From Eumeta japonica (Eukaryota > Arthropoda > Insecta > Lepidoptera > Psychidae), in assembly GCA_005406025.1 (NCBI GenBank), contig BGZK01001456.1:62001-126000 (forward strand): a stretch of 64,000 nt of DNA, written 5' to 3'. This document shows, piece after piece, positions 37,666-49,664 of the stretch; position 1 is the first letter of the stretch; every line of letters starts with the position of its first letter. The notes below the pieces were generated by a model. That model did no database searches and was not told the DNA's origin. It saw nothing but the letters and a program-made list of their open reading frames with translations. The position numbers were made by a program, and so were the translations under genes.

Positions 37666-38353
37666 ACCATTTTTCGTTTTATCAGAAAATATAATTTATT
37701 ATATTTAGTATCAGTCAATAATCCTACTTATTTATAAGCACAATGGGTATTACAACAACGTCACCAAATGTATATATAACGAAAACTTGAATTGACAATT
37801 AGCATTCGATGTTCAATAATATCAATTAATATTTGTCATTGAAATAGTTTTTAGAATAAAACATTTTTAAATATCGTTGAGTAAATCTGTGACAAGTATA
37901 ACGAAATATTTTATAACAAAACGAATAGAATAACAAAACATTGATAACAAACTATTCAAAAATTTTCATAGTTTTTCTTCAGGAATTCGCCTTTCTACCG
38001 TGTTATTAGCCCGAACAAATATTTAACGAGACCACACCAAAACCACCTGGAAAGGGTCAAGGTAAAAAGTATTTATAAGAACTCTTTTACTTTATACAGC
38101 TTTTTGCGGCATTTGATTTTTTAAAAGTATTTACATTATTCATACATATTACGTAATTCATATAATTACCGTAAGCAGACATATTTATTTACAAAAACTA
38201 ATGCATTTAAAAATTTCACAAAAAAAAAAAAAGAAAATATTTACTGGGAACAATGAAGTTCAATAAAAATCAATTGAACAAACTCGAAAAAAAAATAAAA
38301 AGGGAAAAACCAAAAATGAACAAGTTCACACTACAAACTGAATAATTAGAATA
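37666..38353. other. Unassigned AT-rich stretch
   Basis: A-rich runs lie at 38220-38320. No element or gene was recognised. Confidence 0.4.
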
Positions 38354-38612
38354 TAAGATTGAGAAAAAAGTTTTTTCGTATTTCATATACAAATGTCAAG
38401 ACAATTTTTCATCATATTTTATTTACATTTAATTGTATATATAAGACATTTTGTTTAATAACTTGTTGCCATTTTGTAGGTAGTGACATAATCCCATTGT
38501 TGTAGAAATTTGGGACTTTTGATCAAAAAACTGTAACGAGTAATTTTAACAGTCCTCCCTTGACGTTAACCAAAACTACCTAAAAACCTCTGAAAAAACC
38601 GAAACAGGTGAA
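38354..38612 (-). mobile_element. Mariner-like 3' end fragment
   Basis: A degenerate terminal repeat (TAAGATTGAGAAAAAAG) begins near 38354. The minus-strand translation inland gives transposase C-terminal blocks such as FDQKSQ and the SLPTKWQQ region, with stops. Similarity stops near 38612, where module X begins. Confidence 0.7.
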
Positions 38613-38912
38613 GATGTTTAGAATTCTGCCACATTTCTCAAAAGATTACTAAATAAATGATTAAGATCAGATTCAAAAAGGCCAAATTTTTCTTTTTCCT
38701 TTTCCTTTTCTTTTTTTCAATATCTGACCTGATGACCACCATTTCCGTGATAACACCTTTGCCTCTGTGAATACCTCGTGGTACCACGTAAAAACCACAA
38801 CATCCGTTAACAAACACTGGCGTTGGCGGCTGATGCGTTCCTCTTCCTACATATGGACCGCTTTTGCCCCGTTTTCCTGTTTTCGGAAATTCTCAAATAT
38901 TGTTATATACAA
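38613..38912 (-). repeat. Module X, copy 1, inserted between mariner fragments
   Basis: About 290 bp are shared, in opposite orientation, with 49665-49950. In both places one side abuts a mariner 3' end, although this copy lacks about 50 bp at that junction, including the terminal repeat tip. GC is higher than in the flanks. The family was not recognised. It contains the open frame described separately. Confidence 0.75.
38638..38892 (-). pseudogene. 84-codon open frame in module X, no start codon
   Basis: The frame is open between the stops at 38895-38893 and 38640-38638. It encodes a proline/glycine-rich part with GRGTHQPPTPVFVNGCCGFY and VVPRGIHRGKGVIT, then a lysine-rich stretch and a hydrophobic end. 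There is no Met before about codon 51. The copy at 49.7 kb has one stop and a one-base frameshift in the same peptide. It may be a captured host-gene or transposon exon; no family was recognised. Confidence 0.35.
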
Positions 38913-40140
38913 ATTTTAGATAGTTCTTCATTATATTTTATTACGTTTATATGCAATTTTGTTTAACAACTTGTTATTTTATAGGTAGCGACATAATTGT
39001 ATTTCTGTAGAAATTTTGGGACTTCTAATCAAAAAAGCTGCGACAAGTGGTTTTGACAGTCCACCACTTGTCCCATCCAGACAAGTGATGAGACCAAAAC
39101 AGGTGAAAATCTGAGGGTGCAAGGTCAGGGCTATGTGATGGATGCATTAATAGTTTACAAGCAAACTCTCTCAATATTTGTCGAATGGCTAAACATATGT
39201 AGCCACTAGGTCTAAAGTTATCATGGTGAAAAACCCCACCCTTTCTATTGATCAATTCTGACCGTTTTTTCTCTACTTCTCGCTTGAGTCTCGTCAGATG
39301 TTGGAAGAAGAAATCTGAATTCATTGTTTGGTCCGGAGATAAAATATCATAATGAATAATGCCCTTCCAATCCCACCATATACATAGCATCAACTTATTG
39401 CGAGTTAATCCGGGTTTCGCTGTAGTCTATGGAGCTTGCTTGCCTTTTGACCATGATTTTTTTAGCGCATTCTTGTCGTAGATAATTCATTTTTCATCAC
39501 CAGTGATCAATCTTTTCTGTAACGATTTACGTTTGAATAGAAAATCGCAAATTCGTACACGATTTATTAGATTTCTTTCAGTGAGCTCGTGCGGGACCCA
39601 AGTATAGAGCTTTTTTTGTATATGTAGCTTTTTTCAAATGGGTTAAAATTATTTGTGGTCAATCCCCAACTCTTCAACTATGTTATAAGGACTAATATGC
39701 TGATTATTCTACTTTTTCCAAAATGGCATCAACTTTATCCGTAACAGGTCGACCAGAGCGAGGTTCATCTTTGATATCAAAATTACCGGACTAAGAACGC
39801 TTGAACAAGTTTTGTGCTAATCTTACCGACACTGCATTTGGTCCATAAAAGTCAAAAAGTTTTTTCGCGATTTGTGTCACATTTTTCCATTTTTTATAAC
39901 AAAACTTCAAAATTTATCGAATGTCTGCGTTAGATTTCCTCATTTTGGTGGACAGAAAAAAAATAGAAAATTGGCGGGACACCGTTCTTGCCTTTTATTT
40001 TTCTTTTTTGTCTGGTTTTGATACCATTGAAGGTCATATATTTTATGGTATGAAAACCAGTTAAATACAAACAGCACAACCAAGAGATTTACTGCAACTT
40101 TTTACTTATAAAATATGAAAAAAACTTTTTCCCGACCTAA
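38913..40140 (-). mobile_element. Mariner-like element 3, near full length
   Basis: The 5' terminal repeat is at the high end (AAAAAACTTTTTCCCGACCT, ending 40140), next to TA at 40141. The 3' part runs to about 38913, where the terminal repeat is replaced by module X. The leader holds an internal hairpin (40012-40027 with 40045-40060, one mismatch) seen in weaker form in the other copies. The transposase is interrupted. Confidence 0.85.
39025..39943 (-). pseudogene. Mariner transposase, interrupted
   Basis: The ATG equivalent is at 39943-39941. The first third has several stops. The largest open part (39393-39025) includes CIWWDWKGIIHYDILSP, FHHDNFRP (second catalytic Asp) and SPDLAPSDFHLF (third Asp). 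The spacing HDN to APSD fits DD34D. The GDEKW-type region is present but out of frame. The closest resemblance by eye is to mellifera-type mariner proteins. It is non-functional. Confidence 0.85.
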
Positions 40141-41814
40141 TATCTCTATCCAAAATTCAAAGTTGCGTACCCTTTGCTCACGACAACAAGAAAGTCGTAA
40201 ATTTGTTAAAATACAATGCCACTTTCAAAACTTATTTCAACCTTATGTTGACAATCTCCACGTTGCACCTCCTTCCCAAACTCTAAACTGCACGCATTAG
40301 AACTTTTACGCTAAGCTGTTCGCTTAGTCTACCGTTTACTTTACCGATTTGGACAGGGAAAATCGCTCCGCTCGTCGCTAAGTTCATGATGTGCGGCATG
40401 GAGTTAATCCTGTATAGTACGTGTTGGGAACAGTTGGGACTCCACACCTGTCCGAATCGACGTTACGGCTGGTAGGGCATTACGTAAAACGGATTTACTC
40501 AATTTGTGTTCAATGGGTTCAAAATCCTCGACGGCGTTCAATTAACCTTCGACTTAAAATGCTAGGGATTAAACCTTTTCTTATGAAAACACTATTGTAA
40601 TTCTGTGTACACCTTCTCGACATTGGAAAATACAGGTCTCGTGACACAGGTTCGGTGTCTGTTGCTTTGCCATAAATATTCGTCTTAGACGCGACTCCAA
40701 AGAATAAAACTGATATTCAGGTTTATTAAGGACCCTTTCACGACCACCTTTTAAATTTATTTTTGACATAGTCACTTTTAACAAGAATTTCCAATGTGTT
40801 GATGTGTACTTGAAAGTAGGTTGTCGAAGAGCCTTTACATAGACTTAAAAAAACAAAACGAATTTTAAAAGACAAAATTGTAACTTCAAAATAATATAGC
40901 TTATTGTATATGGAGTTGATAAGGAATTTGGAGGAAAAAAATTACAAATTTCTTTACATGGAGGACCAAATGAAATTAGAGAATAAAGGGAAATATTTGC
41001 CAGACTGTACCCAGAAACGCACAACAAATAATGTTCATTTGATATTCTTCATTTGTAAAATTTAGGCGATATTCAATTATCATTACTAGTTAGGCTTATT
41101 ATGCAACAAATAAATAGTACTTAGACCGACAGATTATCTTTCAAAGGCAGCAGTAGTGTTAACATTTATCACCAGTAAACAAATCAAGAAGTAATCGATG
41201 ATAAATGGAGGAGTAACAGATGATTATTATCAATTTTTCAAGTTATTAATGTAGGCAGAAACTATTAAAATTGATAAACGATTTTTTTGCAACTGATATC
41301 TCTTTCATTTGTTTAATACTTTTATTAAATAAATTATTGAATAATGAGTCCTTGGAATAATGATATCCGAAAACCGTTCGGATAAACTTCGATATCGATT
41401 TATCGAGTTTTGTACGGGAAATGGCAACAAGTTGCGAGCTAAATCAAAAAAAAACACAGTTGACATTGGTTGACAGTGACAGTTAACTGCTCGCAAGTTT
41501 AATGTGAAGTTTTTTGCTGTTTATTGCGTTTTATTTATTTATTTTTTAATCTAACTACTTGCCATTATAAATGGCCACCGATATCATCGCATCTACTGAC
41601 CACAACTTGAATATGAATATCGTTTCTGTTTCTACTGACAACGCCAGCACGAACTCTGAATCGACACATTAACCATATATCTCATAACAATCCCATCATT
41701 CCCATTGACCGCATTTTAAGGCATTTGCAACAACTGTTTATGCCTGTAAGGCATTTTCCAAAGATATGCAAATAATATACGCAAAAAGTGATGTAAAACA
41801 AATTAAGTTTTATT
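40141..41814. other. Unassigned stretch
   Basis: No gene or repeat was recognised. Short frames at 40581-40784 and 41305-41496 have no support. Confidence 0.45.
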
Positions 41815-41832
41815 GAAGTGAAACTTCTTTAT
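41815..41832. repeat. 18-bp inverted repeat, left copy
   Basis: GAAGTGAAACTTCTTTAT is exactly reverse-complemented at 42754-42771, bracketing 921 bp with the integrase remnant. The word contains an internal near-palindrome (GAAGTGAAACTTC), so part of the match is automatic. Confidence 0.7.
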
Positions 41833-41870
41833 CGGCGTATGGGAAAAATTTTATAGCAATGTAACGTTTT

Positions 41871-41948
41871 TCTGTTACGCGCCATCTTTATCTGTTACGC
41901 GCCATCTTTATTTCTGGGTAACATTTTTCCGTTACGTGCCATATTTAT
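41871..41948 (+). repeat. 20-bp tandem repeat
   Basis: TCTGTTACGCGCCATCTTTA occurs twice back to back (41871-41890, 41891-41910), with a degenerate third copy near 41929-41948 (CCGTTACGTGCCATATTTA). Confidence 0.85.
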
Positions 41949-42065
41949 TCAATGTTATTAATGTCATCGTGGCATAAACATAATTGTTACTAAGGCCACC
42001 TGTCACATAGACTTTCTGTCAACACCCTAGATCTATTTACAGTTTGTATATATTACATTTTCCTA

Positions 42066-42266
42066 TTATGTAAGTTGAAACCTTTTCAACCGACATACAT
42101 GAATTATATCTCACATTCTTTCATTGAGTGACTCGATTTTATATGTAGCGTTCGGTAATTTTCCTACAATTCTATATGGCCCTTTATAACATCGTATTAA
42201 TTGAAAAGTTTTACCTATCACCCTTCTAGGTACATATACCATTACCAAGTCTCCTACATGAAACGC
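42066..42266 (-). pseudogene. LTR retrotransposon integrase C-terminal (GPY/F) remnant
   Basis: On the minus strand 67 codons are recognisable with one internal stop. FHVGDLVMVYVPRRVIGK is followed by YKGPYRIVGKLPN and, after the stop, IHVCRLKRF. This is the GPY/F module and 'VHVSRLK' tail of Ty3/gypsy-type integrases. The catalytic core and RT are absent. I could not delimit LTRs. It is a dead fragment. Confidence 0.75.
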
Positions 42267-42753
42267 TGAACATTTCTATTTCTGAAACTCAATAGTGACG
42301 TGAAAAATAATATTTCAATTAAGTGATTAGCGAAAAAAATTTTATAAAGTTATTGGCAAAGAGAATAAAAGATATTTATTCTAATTCCAGTGGATTTCTA
42401 ACAGAAGTAAGTAATTAAATCTTTTTTCTAATACATTCAACAAGTGGGTGTGATTACGGTATTTATTTTTTTTAAGGTTATTTCAGGTTAACCTTAATTT
42501 TTGATTGTAAATATCAGTGAGTTAAGCCATTAATTACAAAAATATATAATAACGATAACAATAATAGTAATAATTCTATTATAATTAATGAAATGCTATA
42601 ATCTTAGTAGCAGAAAGGTGAAATAATTGTATTATTTTTGTATCCATGTCTATGATAATAAAAGCCTTTTGCATAAACTTTATCTAATTTAGCTTTATTC
42701 AACCAATTTCTGTGAAGTTGTAAATAGTAAATCATTTTTAGGAAAATGATGTC

Positions 42754-42815
42754 ATAAAGAAGTTTCACTTCTTACGTGTGTACACTAATACACACACACA
42801 ATTTTTTTGTAAGTC
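42754..42815 (+). repeat. Repeat with AAGAAGTTTCACTTCT motif (right 18-bp inverted copy included)
   Basis: ATAAAGAAGTTTCACTTC, then TTACGTGTGTACACTAATAC and ACACACAC. A related block is at 54806-54870. The first 18 bases are the inverted partner of 41815-41832. Confidence 0.6.
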
Positions 42816-43794
42816 TGTTTTTGTAAAAATAAAACCTATTCATAATTTTAAAAACTTACTTTTTTGTAACTAATTCCTTAACCTAAGCATTATTGATATT
42901 GCACATTATCGTTTATATGCCATTTTCATTGCACCCGCGGCCGGAGTCACTATGGCGTCTTGGCATTTTTCTTTCCTAATGACGTTGTGAAAACTTAAAC
43001 AAAATTTTATTTTGGTTTTTTTTTTTCTACGAACCCACGTTTATCAGTCTACGCACTACAAACGTATAATTATGTAAATGCGCATTATAGTGTTCAACAA
43101 TGTACGGTTTCATGAAAACTTTTGGCATTTGAACATACACAAGTTACAAGTAACGAATTATTTCAAAAACATTTTTTCGACCAATGCGTTATTAAAACTA
43201 AATTGCAGCTTAGAATAAAAGAATCCATAATTTATTTCTTAGAACGATCTCCGTTTTCACAACTAAAAATAACTATTCTAATAACAATAATAAACGGTTT
43301 AAGCTATCCGCTAGGCAATTTTGCAAATTCGAGCTACCGCGATAGCTCTCGGCCCATTAACACAAATTATATATGATAACTTTTAGTTGGGCGGGCACCC
43401 AAAACGGTGATTTACATAATAACCATCCGTCGGCGGACAGTAGCGAATTCTACAACGCCGAGCCGACCGTCACGCGGCGCCGACGGCGCGCGCACGCACC
43501 AATCAACTTTCACACGGTTTCCACGATCCTGTTTATCTCGTTATCCTATCGCAAGAAATACAGTAAGTCTTTTTGTGTGGCCGTTGTACCGTATGCGTAT
43601 TGCGTAGGTGCGTAAGAAGAATGCGGACGATATTTATTTATATTGGATATCGGTTTGACGAAATCAAAAATAGAAGAAGGAGATCTTATATATTTTCGTA
43701 GGGATCATAATTTTGTTTTATCAAAATTATACTGAAGCTTAACATGAAAATATGAACAATAGCTTATAAATATACCTGACCTTTATCCAAATTG
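42816..43794. other. Unassigned stretch with CpG-rich patch
   Basis: 43430-43515 is CpG-rich, with two overlapping plus-strand frames and no motif. No gene is called. Confidence 0.4.
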
Positions 43795-43925
43795 CAATTT
43801 GAAAATCGATACCAATTCTGTCCTTTGTTTCCGATCCCTATTGCAATTGCAATCCCACTGCAGCCACACATTTCGATTGTAATTCCACAATTTATTAACT
43901 CTGACTCGTGTGAAATTCATTCCGT
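43795..43925. repeat. Degenerate hexamer-period tract, pyrimidine-rich
   Basis: It parses in sixes as cgatac, caattc, tgtcct, ccgatc, cctatt, gcaatt, gcaatc, tcgatt, gtaatt. This is the same RATYCY register as the other tracts. Confidence 0.55.
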
Positions 43926-44521
43926 TTTTTAATCGATTACCCTTCGTAATTTGTACCTAGCGCAAGCTCTAGAAATTATATAAAACCTTCCATTTTTTTA
44001 CGTATATAATCGGTATAAAATATTATAAATATAATATTTTTATGAGACAGTCTCTTATTTCCTTCCCTACCTTGTTCCGCCCGTATTTGATTGAAATTTA
44101 CGCTCATTGTGCACAACCAAATCGGAGGCGTATCACGATGACGCGTAGCCTGAAGCCATACTCGTAGATGTGAGGGAAGACATCAGCGATAATCCCATTG
44201 GTATACATTCAGCCGTTTTCGAATTTATCGCAAGTTGACAGACAAACCATCGGAATTCATGGAGTGTAATAAATTTGTTTATATATAAGCGTTGGATTCA
44301 TGCCACGAACATGTTTTTAGTATTTACAGTCCTATCGCAACATCTCGTAATTAAATTGTACCAAATTTTTGTTTGTAAAGCAATACGATCCCTAGAATAA
44401 GATCTAGATCTTAATCGGAACATCGATTACCTAATTAATATAGACGGATATGTGATCTTTTACTGGCTAAAAGAAAACGAAAGGATTGAATTCTCATTGA
44501 AGTTTAAAATGAATGGTTTTC
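43926..44521. other. Unassigned stretch
   Basis: No gene, RNA or element was recognised. Confidence 0.4.
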
Positions 44522-44996
44522 TTTTTTAGAATTCTGTACCCAAAAGGCGTCAACGGGATCTTATTACTAAGACTCCGCTGTCGGTCTGTCTGGTCGTCCG
44601 TCTGTCTATCAGCGGGCTGTATCTCAAGACCGTAATAGGCAGACACTTGAAATTTTCACAGAGTATGTATTACTATCGCCGCTACAACGTCAAATAATAA
44701 AAATTAAAAAGGGGCCCCCATGCATGAAACATGTTATTTGGCATTATTGTTCGATTTAAATAATGACAATAGGAATATGTCAGCCGTTATAAAAAAAATA
44801 GAAATAAAATGAATTTTAAAATTAATAGGTATCCATATATAAGAAAGATGCTATTCTGCGTCTTTTATTCAATCTTAATACATACTTTTGTTTTAGTTTT
44901 TCATTACGTATTTTAAAAAGTATGTACTGTTTAGTATATTAATTGGTATGGAACCCTTCGCGGAAACGAGTCCGATTCGCACTCGGCCGGTTTATG
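44522..44996 (+). repeat. Interspersed repeat, near full length (lepidopteran-type)
   Basis: AAGACTCCGCTGTCGGTCTG, the GGCTGTATCTCAAGACCGTA block, CTTGAAATTTTCACAGA and a terminal GGTATGGAACCCTTCGCGG leading to TCCGATTCGCACTCGGCCGG occur in the order I remember from a repeat found throughout moth and butterfly introns. There is no coding capacity. The exact family name is not known to me. Confidence 0.6.
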
Positions 44997-47900
44997 ATTG
45001 AATGCCACTAACGACCGTCGTCACCAATGCGACGGTGACGCCGAGACCGACAGGTTACCGTGCTCCATGAGGCATGCAGACGGTGGCTTCATTTGAAATA
45101 AAAACTCATTGCTCAATTAGCCCGATGGTCGACTGAAGCTCAGTCGTCACGGTTGAACAGGGTTTTTTCGCTATCAGCTGAAATAAATAAATCGTACATG
45201 GATTTGCCTCGACAGCAACATGATCAAATAAATACGTCTGTGGGTAGTTCAACAAACAACCTTTCATCTGAACATTTCGATACGTTGCAAAGGACGATGT
45301 GTATTTAAAGCTCTTTATAATACCGCTATTATGTAAAACCAATACGGTACAAGAATGCCGCACTGTTCTTCGTGTGACATTCTTTACGGGAACGAATCGA
45401 CGACGTCGTCCCCCTATAGCGTACGACCGCCGTCGTGCGCGCCAATAAATCATGCACGTGCCCTTAAAGCGTTTTCGGCGTACAAAAACCGACATAACAC
45501 CGTTTCGTACATATTTATGAAACGGCCGAGTGACCTGGTGCGGACGGCGCTCATACATCACGCTCCTCCCGGACAAGAACTGGTCTGCGGCTGGCTTTCG
45601 GCTAACACGCACTACGGCCGAGGGACACGTCCCGTGTCGATCGACCCGCGAGGCCGTGCGGCCGTTACAGTTCTTCTATGGACCGTTTTTTCTCTTTAAA
45701 CTGAAATTATATTGACAAAACTTTTATCTGTAATTTACACTTTTATAATGATTCTCGATAAGATAAACGAATCACAATATGGATCACGTTCGCTTTTATC
45801 GTCTCGTAGGTGTTCTGTTAGCTATTAATCCTATCTTCAGAAAGAAACTACACCTTAGTGTGTCGTATTTGTATTGCTCAAAGCGTAATTGAAAATAGTT
45901 GTCCATATAAATGACTTAATTCCATCCATCCATTTATATTCCGTAGAACCTTCTTATGAGCGCGCTGCGTAAAGTCCAGAAAGCCTCTGAACAGCCCGAG
46001 ACTTGTGCATATTCATACGGAAGTCGACATCGGCGACGGTCGAGGCCCGTTACGCCGATCCAGCGGCGCGGATCGACGACGCCGGCGAGCGCGCAGCTGT
46101 TGGCCGTAATCATAACTCATGCGCCGTACGCCCGCGCCCGCGCCGTCAGTCGGTAGTTTGTTGCACGTAAACAAAGCCCCGCGCGTCTTATTCATATATT
46201 CAAATTTACAGATAAATTCTAGCTCGTTGTGTATAAATCTTTGAGAGAGTCGTACCCGGACCGGGCGACTTAACTTTTATCTATTTGAGATGTGCCTCAT
46301 TGTACTAGCCCGAGATTTATGATGGTGGAAAAATTAAGGGCGTAACGGCGACGTGCATCCGATACTCGATCTGACAATATATTTGTGAACGTTAAATACA
46401 CCGTTGCACAGGAAAAAGTTACACAATATACAGTCGAAAATACAGTTCTTACAATTTCATCATGTTTTTTCGGTTACGTGTTTAAATAAACAGGCTTACA
46501 ATACCGTCATGTTTTAATCTTTTCTAATAAAATTTTACAGATAAATATTCACGTGATATAAACAGCACACAGTTTTGTAATCAATTTATGAAAATCGATA
46601 GTAATAAATATATGTTATGTTTCAACCCATAAAAGGAAGGAAAGAATTTTATTCGCGCAACTCTTTATCGATTATTTATAGATCAAGTTCTAAAATAAGA
46701 TTTTTCAGTCGCATTTTAAGTAAATGAATAGGTCTCGAGACACTAGGTCTAATATTATTTAGTAAACACCTTCCTCATTTGAAAATTATTACATATTATT
46801 TTATTGAAAATAATTACACCATACCTTTTTTAGTATTTTTTCTTAATCATTTATCAAAAAAACATAAATTTTATGTTCCGCAAAATAAATCTACTTTAAA
46901 ACCTGTAAGTTATAAAATATAGTCGAAGGTAGGTAATGAATTTAGGTCAGTAAAGTAAGGTTGTTCATAATATATACTTTTTATTTATTTATGATTTTCG
47001 AGAAGGGGCATGTTCAAGAAGGTGCAGATCAAAAGGGAAAACAGAAAGACAGAAAAAATATAAAAGATGTCAGAACGAGTAAGAAAACACAAAGTCGTCG
47101 AGAGCCAAGTCAAAACAAACAAATAGTAAGGTAAATATGAGAGATATGGGAGGTGGGTTAAAAAAGAACTATAATAAAAAATAAAAAAAATAAATAAATA
47201 AAGTATGAAAATTACATACAACGTTATAGAAAGCGTATTAGGATTTGATTTTTTCTATACGATCCTTGTGAAATAAAACCATATTTTGCTATTTATCCGT
47301 ATATTAGTCCTTTTGAGAACTCTGTGCGTGTCCGACACGATCCCATTTTCTATTAATTAAATCCCAATTATAATCTTAAAACCGCATGATTTCGAACGAT
47401 CTCGTAGGCTTCTACGACCTGAAGTGTTCACAGAATAAAAAAATGAAGGCGCCGCCATAAATTTATAGAAATTTAAGTCTCTCTGAAAACCTCAACCGCA
47501 TTCCCTCTTAACTAGCCGCACGTCCAGACGGGCAATAAATTACGGAGCGATTTAATGTTTTCGATAAATATGCGCGGCTTTTAACTAGTCGGTTTTCCAT
47601 ATATAATTGTGACTGATCGCCGGTGAAAGTAAAATGTCACAACACTTTATTGGGTAAATTAATAAATCAGTATTTTATTATTCCACGCCTGACCGAATAT
47701 CGGCGTTTGAAAATCTTAAACAATTTTTGGTATCTAACTACTTCTATTTTATGATCGAAATCGTTTAGATATTCAATTAAATAACGTGATTTAAGGCCTC
47801 TTAGGGCCACTTTTATAATATGTTTTCAAATTTTAAATTCGCTTTTAACAAAAAATTCAAATTTTAAATTGAATATTGTGTTTATAACTATAATGTAAAA

Positions 47901-48240
47901 CTAAGTTGTTGTTAATAATTAATTTAATGATCATGGACAAGGCATTAAATGTAACAAAAAGATTAAAAACTTACCCACCTCTGCACACACAGTGTAAATG
48001 AAGAGCAGCAAAATACTTCGAAACATAAAATATGCAGATTTAGTTTGATTTAAAAATCGGTTGTCAAAGTTTAACTAGCTAAAAATTCATACAGTAAAAA
48101 ACCGTTTATTACCAGTCGTAATCAAATCGCGTTAAATAAGCGGCGCTGATTATGATGAAATTTTCTTATGGACAATTTTAATAACGTACGCGTTCTCTTT
48201 TGTACATATTCATGCTAAAAAAACGTCACGTTCGGATGTA
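44997..48240. other. Unassigned stretch with CpG-rich patches
   Basis: CpG-richer segments lie at 45350-45670 and 46015-46150, covered by overlapping frames on both strands without motifs. The frame at 45106-45612 (minus) has no domain. The rest is AT-rich and unassigned. Confidence 0.4.
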
Positions 48241-48412
48241 TTAGGTCGGGGAAGAGTTTTTTCGTATTCTATAAGTAATATCTCTGGTTATGCTGTTTGT
48301 ATTTGGCAAGTTTTGAAGACATTACTTAAATGATATTAAAAAAAAAATAAAAACTAAAAACGGTGTACCGTCATTTTTCTATTGTTTTTTCTGTCCACCA
48401 AAATGAGTGAAG

Positions 48413-49611
48413 CTAACGTAGAAGTTCGATACGTTATGAAGTTTTATTACAAAAAAAGGAAAATTGCGACACAAGCCGTGAAAAAACTGTGTCACATTTA
48501 TGAACCTAATACAGTATCTGTAAGAGTAGCAAACGCGTTTTCAGTCCGGTAGTTTTGATGTCAAAGATGAACCTCGCTCTGGACGACCTGTTACGGATAA
48601 AGTCGATGCGATTTTGGAAGAAGTAGAGCAAGATCGACACATTCTTATGACATAGCTGAAGAGTCAAACAATCAATATGTATATTTGAAGATACCTACTT
48701 TCGTTTCTCAAATTTATCAATTATTTAAATTGAAGTTAAATCATTTTCGAAGAGATATGAAAACACAAAAATATTTATGTATAATATTAGGTCGATGCCA
48801 TTTTTGAAAAAGTAGACTAAGATCAGCATATTGGTTCTTACGACATAGTTGAAGAGTTGGGGATTGACCACAAAACAGTTTTGACCCAGTTGAAAAAAGC
48901 TGGACATACAAAAAAGGTCGATACTTCGATCCCACACGAACTCACTGAAAAAAATCCAATGAATTGTGTACTCATTTGTGATTCTCTATTGAAACGTAAT
49001 GAAACCGAGCCGTTTTAGAAAAGATTGATCACTAGTGATGAAAAATGGATTATCTATGACAAGAACGTGCGGATGAGGTCATGGTCAAAAGGCAAGCAAG
49101 CTCCACAGACTATAGTGAAACCCGAATTAACTCCAAAAGTTGATGATATGTGTATGATGGGATCGGAAAAGCATTATTGCTCATTATGAGCTGTTACCGC
49201 CGGGCAAAACTTTCATATTCGGACTGTCAACAGCTGATGATATTCAAGCAAGAAGTAGAAAAAAAAGCTGCCGAGTTTGATCAACAAAAAGGGTGTGGTT
49301 TTTATCATGACGACACCAGACCATACAGAAATTTAACCACTCAGCAAATATTGAGATGGTTTTGTTGGGAAGTGTTAATGCATCCACCGTATAGCTTTAA
49401 CCTTGCACCCTCAGATTTTCACCTGTTTCGGTCTCATCTGAATTATTTATGTACAGTTAGGTTAACATCAATTAAGGACTGTCAAAACTACTTGTCGCAG
49501 TTTTTGATTAGAAGTTCCAAAATTTCTACAGAAATGCAATTATGTCACTATCTACAAAATAACAACAAGTTTTTGAACAAAATGACATATAAACGTAATG
49601 AAATAAGATGA
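48413..49611 (+). pseudogene. Mariner transposase, composite and interrupted
   Basis: The ATG at 48413 starts MSEANVEVRYVMKFYYKKRK. After module Y come the VDAIFEKVD, LGIDHKTV, SDEKWIIYDKNV and GKQAPQTIVKPELT blocks. The frame at 49150-49611 retains a degraded second-Asp region (FYHDDTRP, Asn replaced by Asp) and FNLAPSDFHLF. Stops and frameshifts separate them. It is non-functional. Confidence 0.8.
48665..48789 (+). repeat. Module Y, copy 1
   Basis: About 120 bp starting AATCAATATGTATAT and ending TATAATA are shared with 55698-55824. Both copies are followed by TTAGGTCGAT- or TTCGGTCGAT- and then mariner coding sequence starting at the VDAI codons. The first 8 bases of that junction match the mariner terminal tip. 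Confidence 0.7.
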
Positions 49612-49664
49612 AAAACTATCTAAAATTTGTATATAATATGCGACAAATTTTTCGCTTGACCTTA

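Larger units (their letters stand above)
48241..49664 (+). mobile_element. Composite mariner-like element 4
   Basis: The left terminal repeat TTAGGTCGGGGAAGAG follows TA at 48239-48240. The right repeat ends GACCTTA at 49664. The first part (48241-48664) is one mariner copy. At 48665-48789 module Y interrupts, and the sequence then restarts about 65 bp earlier in mariner coordinates. The repeated mariner part (48598-48664 vs 48790-48857) differs at many sites, so this is a junction of two different copies and not a simple target duplication. Confidence 0.8.

Noticed and set aside
45106..45612. 168-codon minus-strand open frame
   Set aside because: There is no recognisable motif, mixed-composition sequence, and a competing frame on the other strand.
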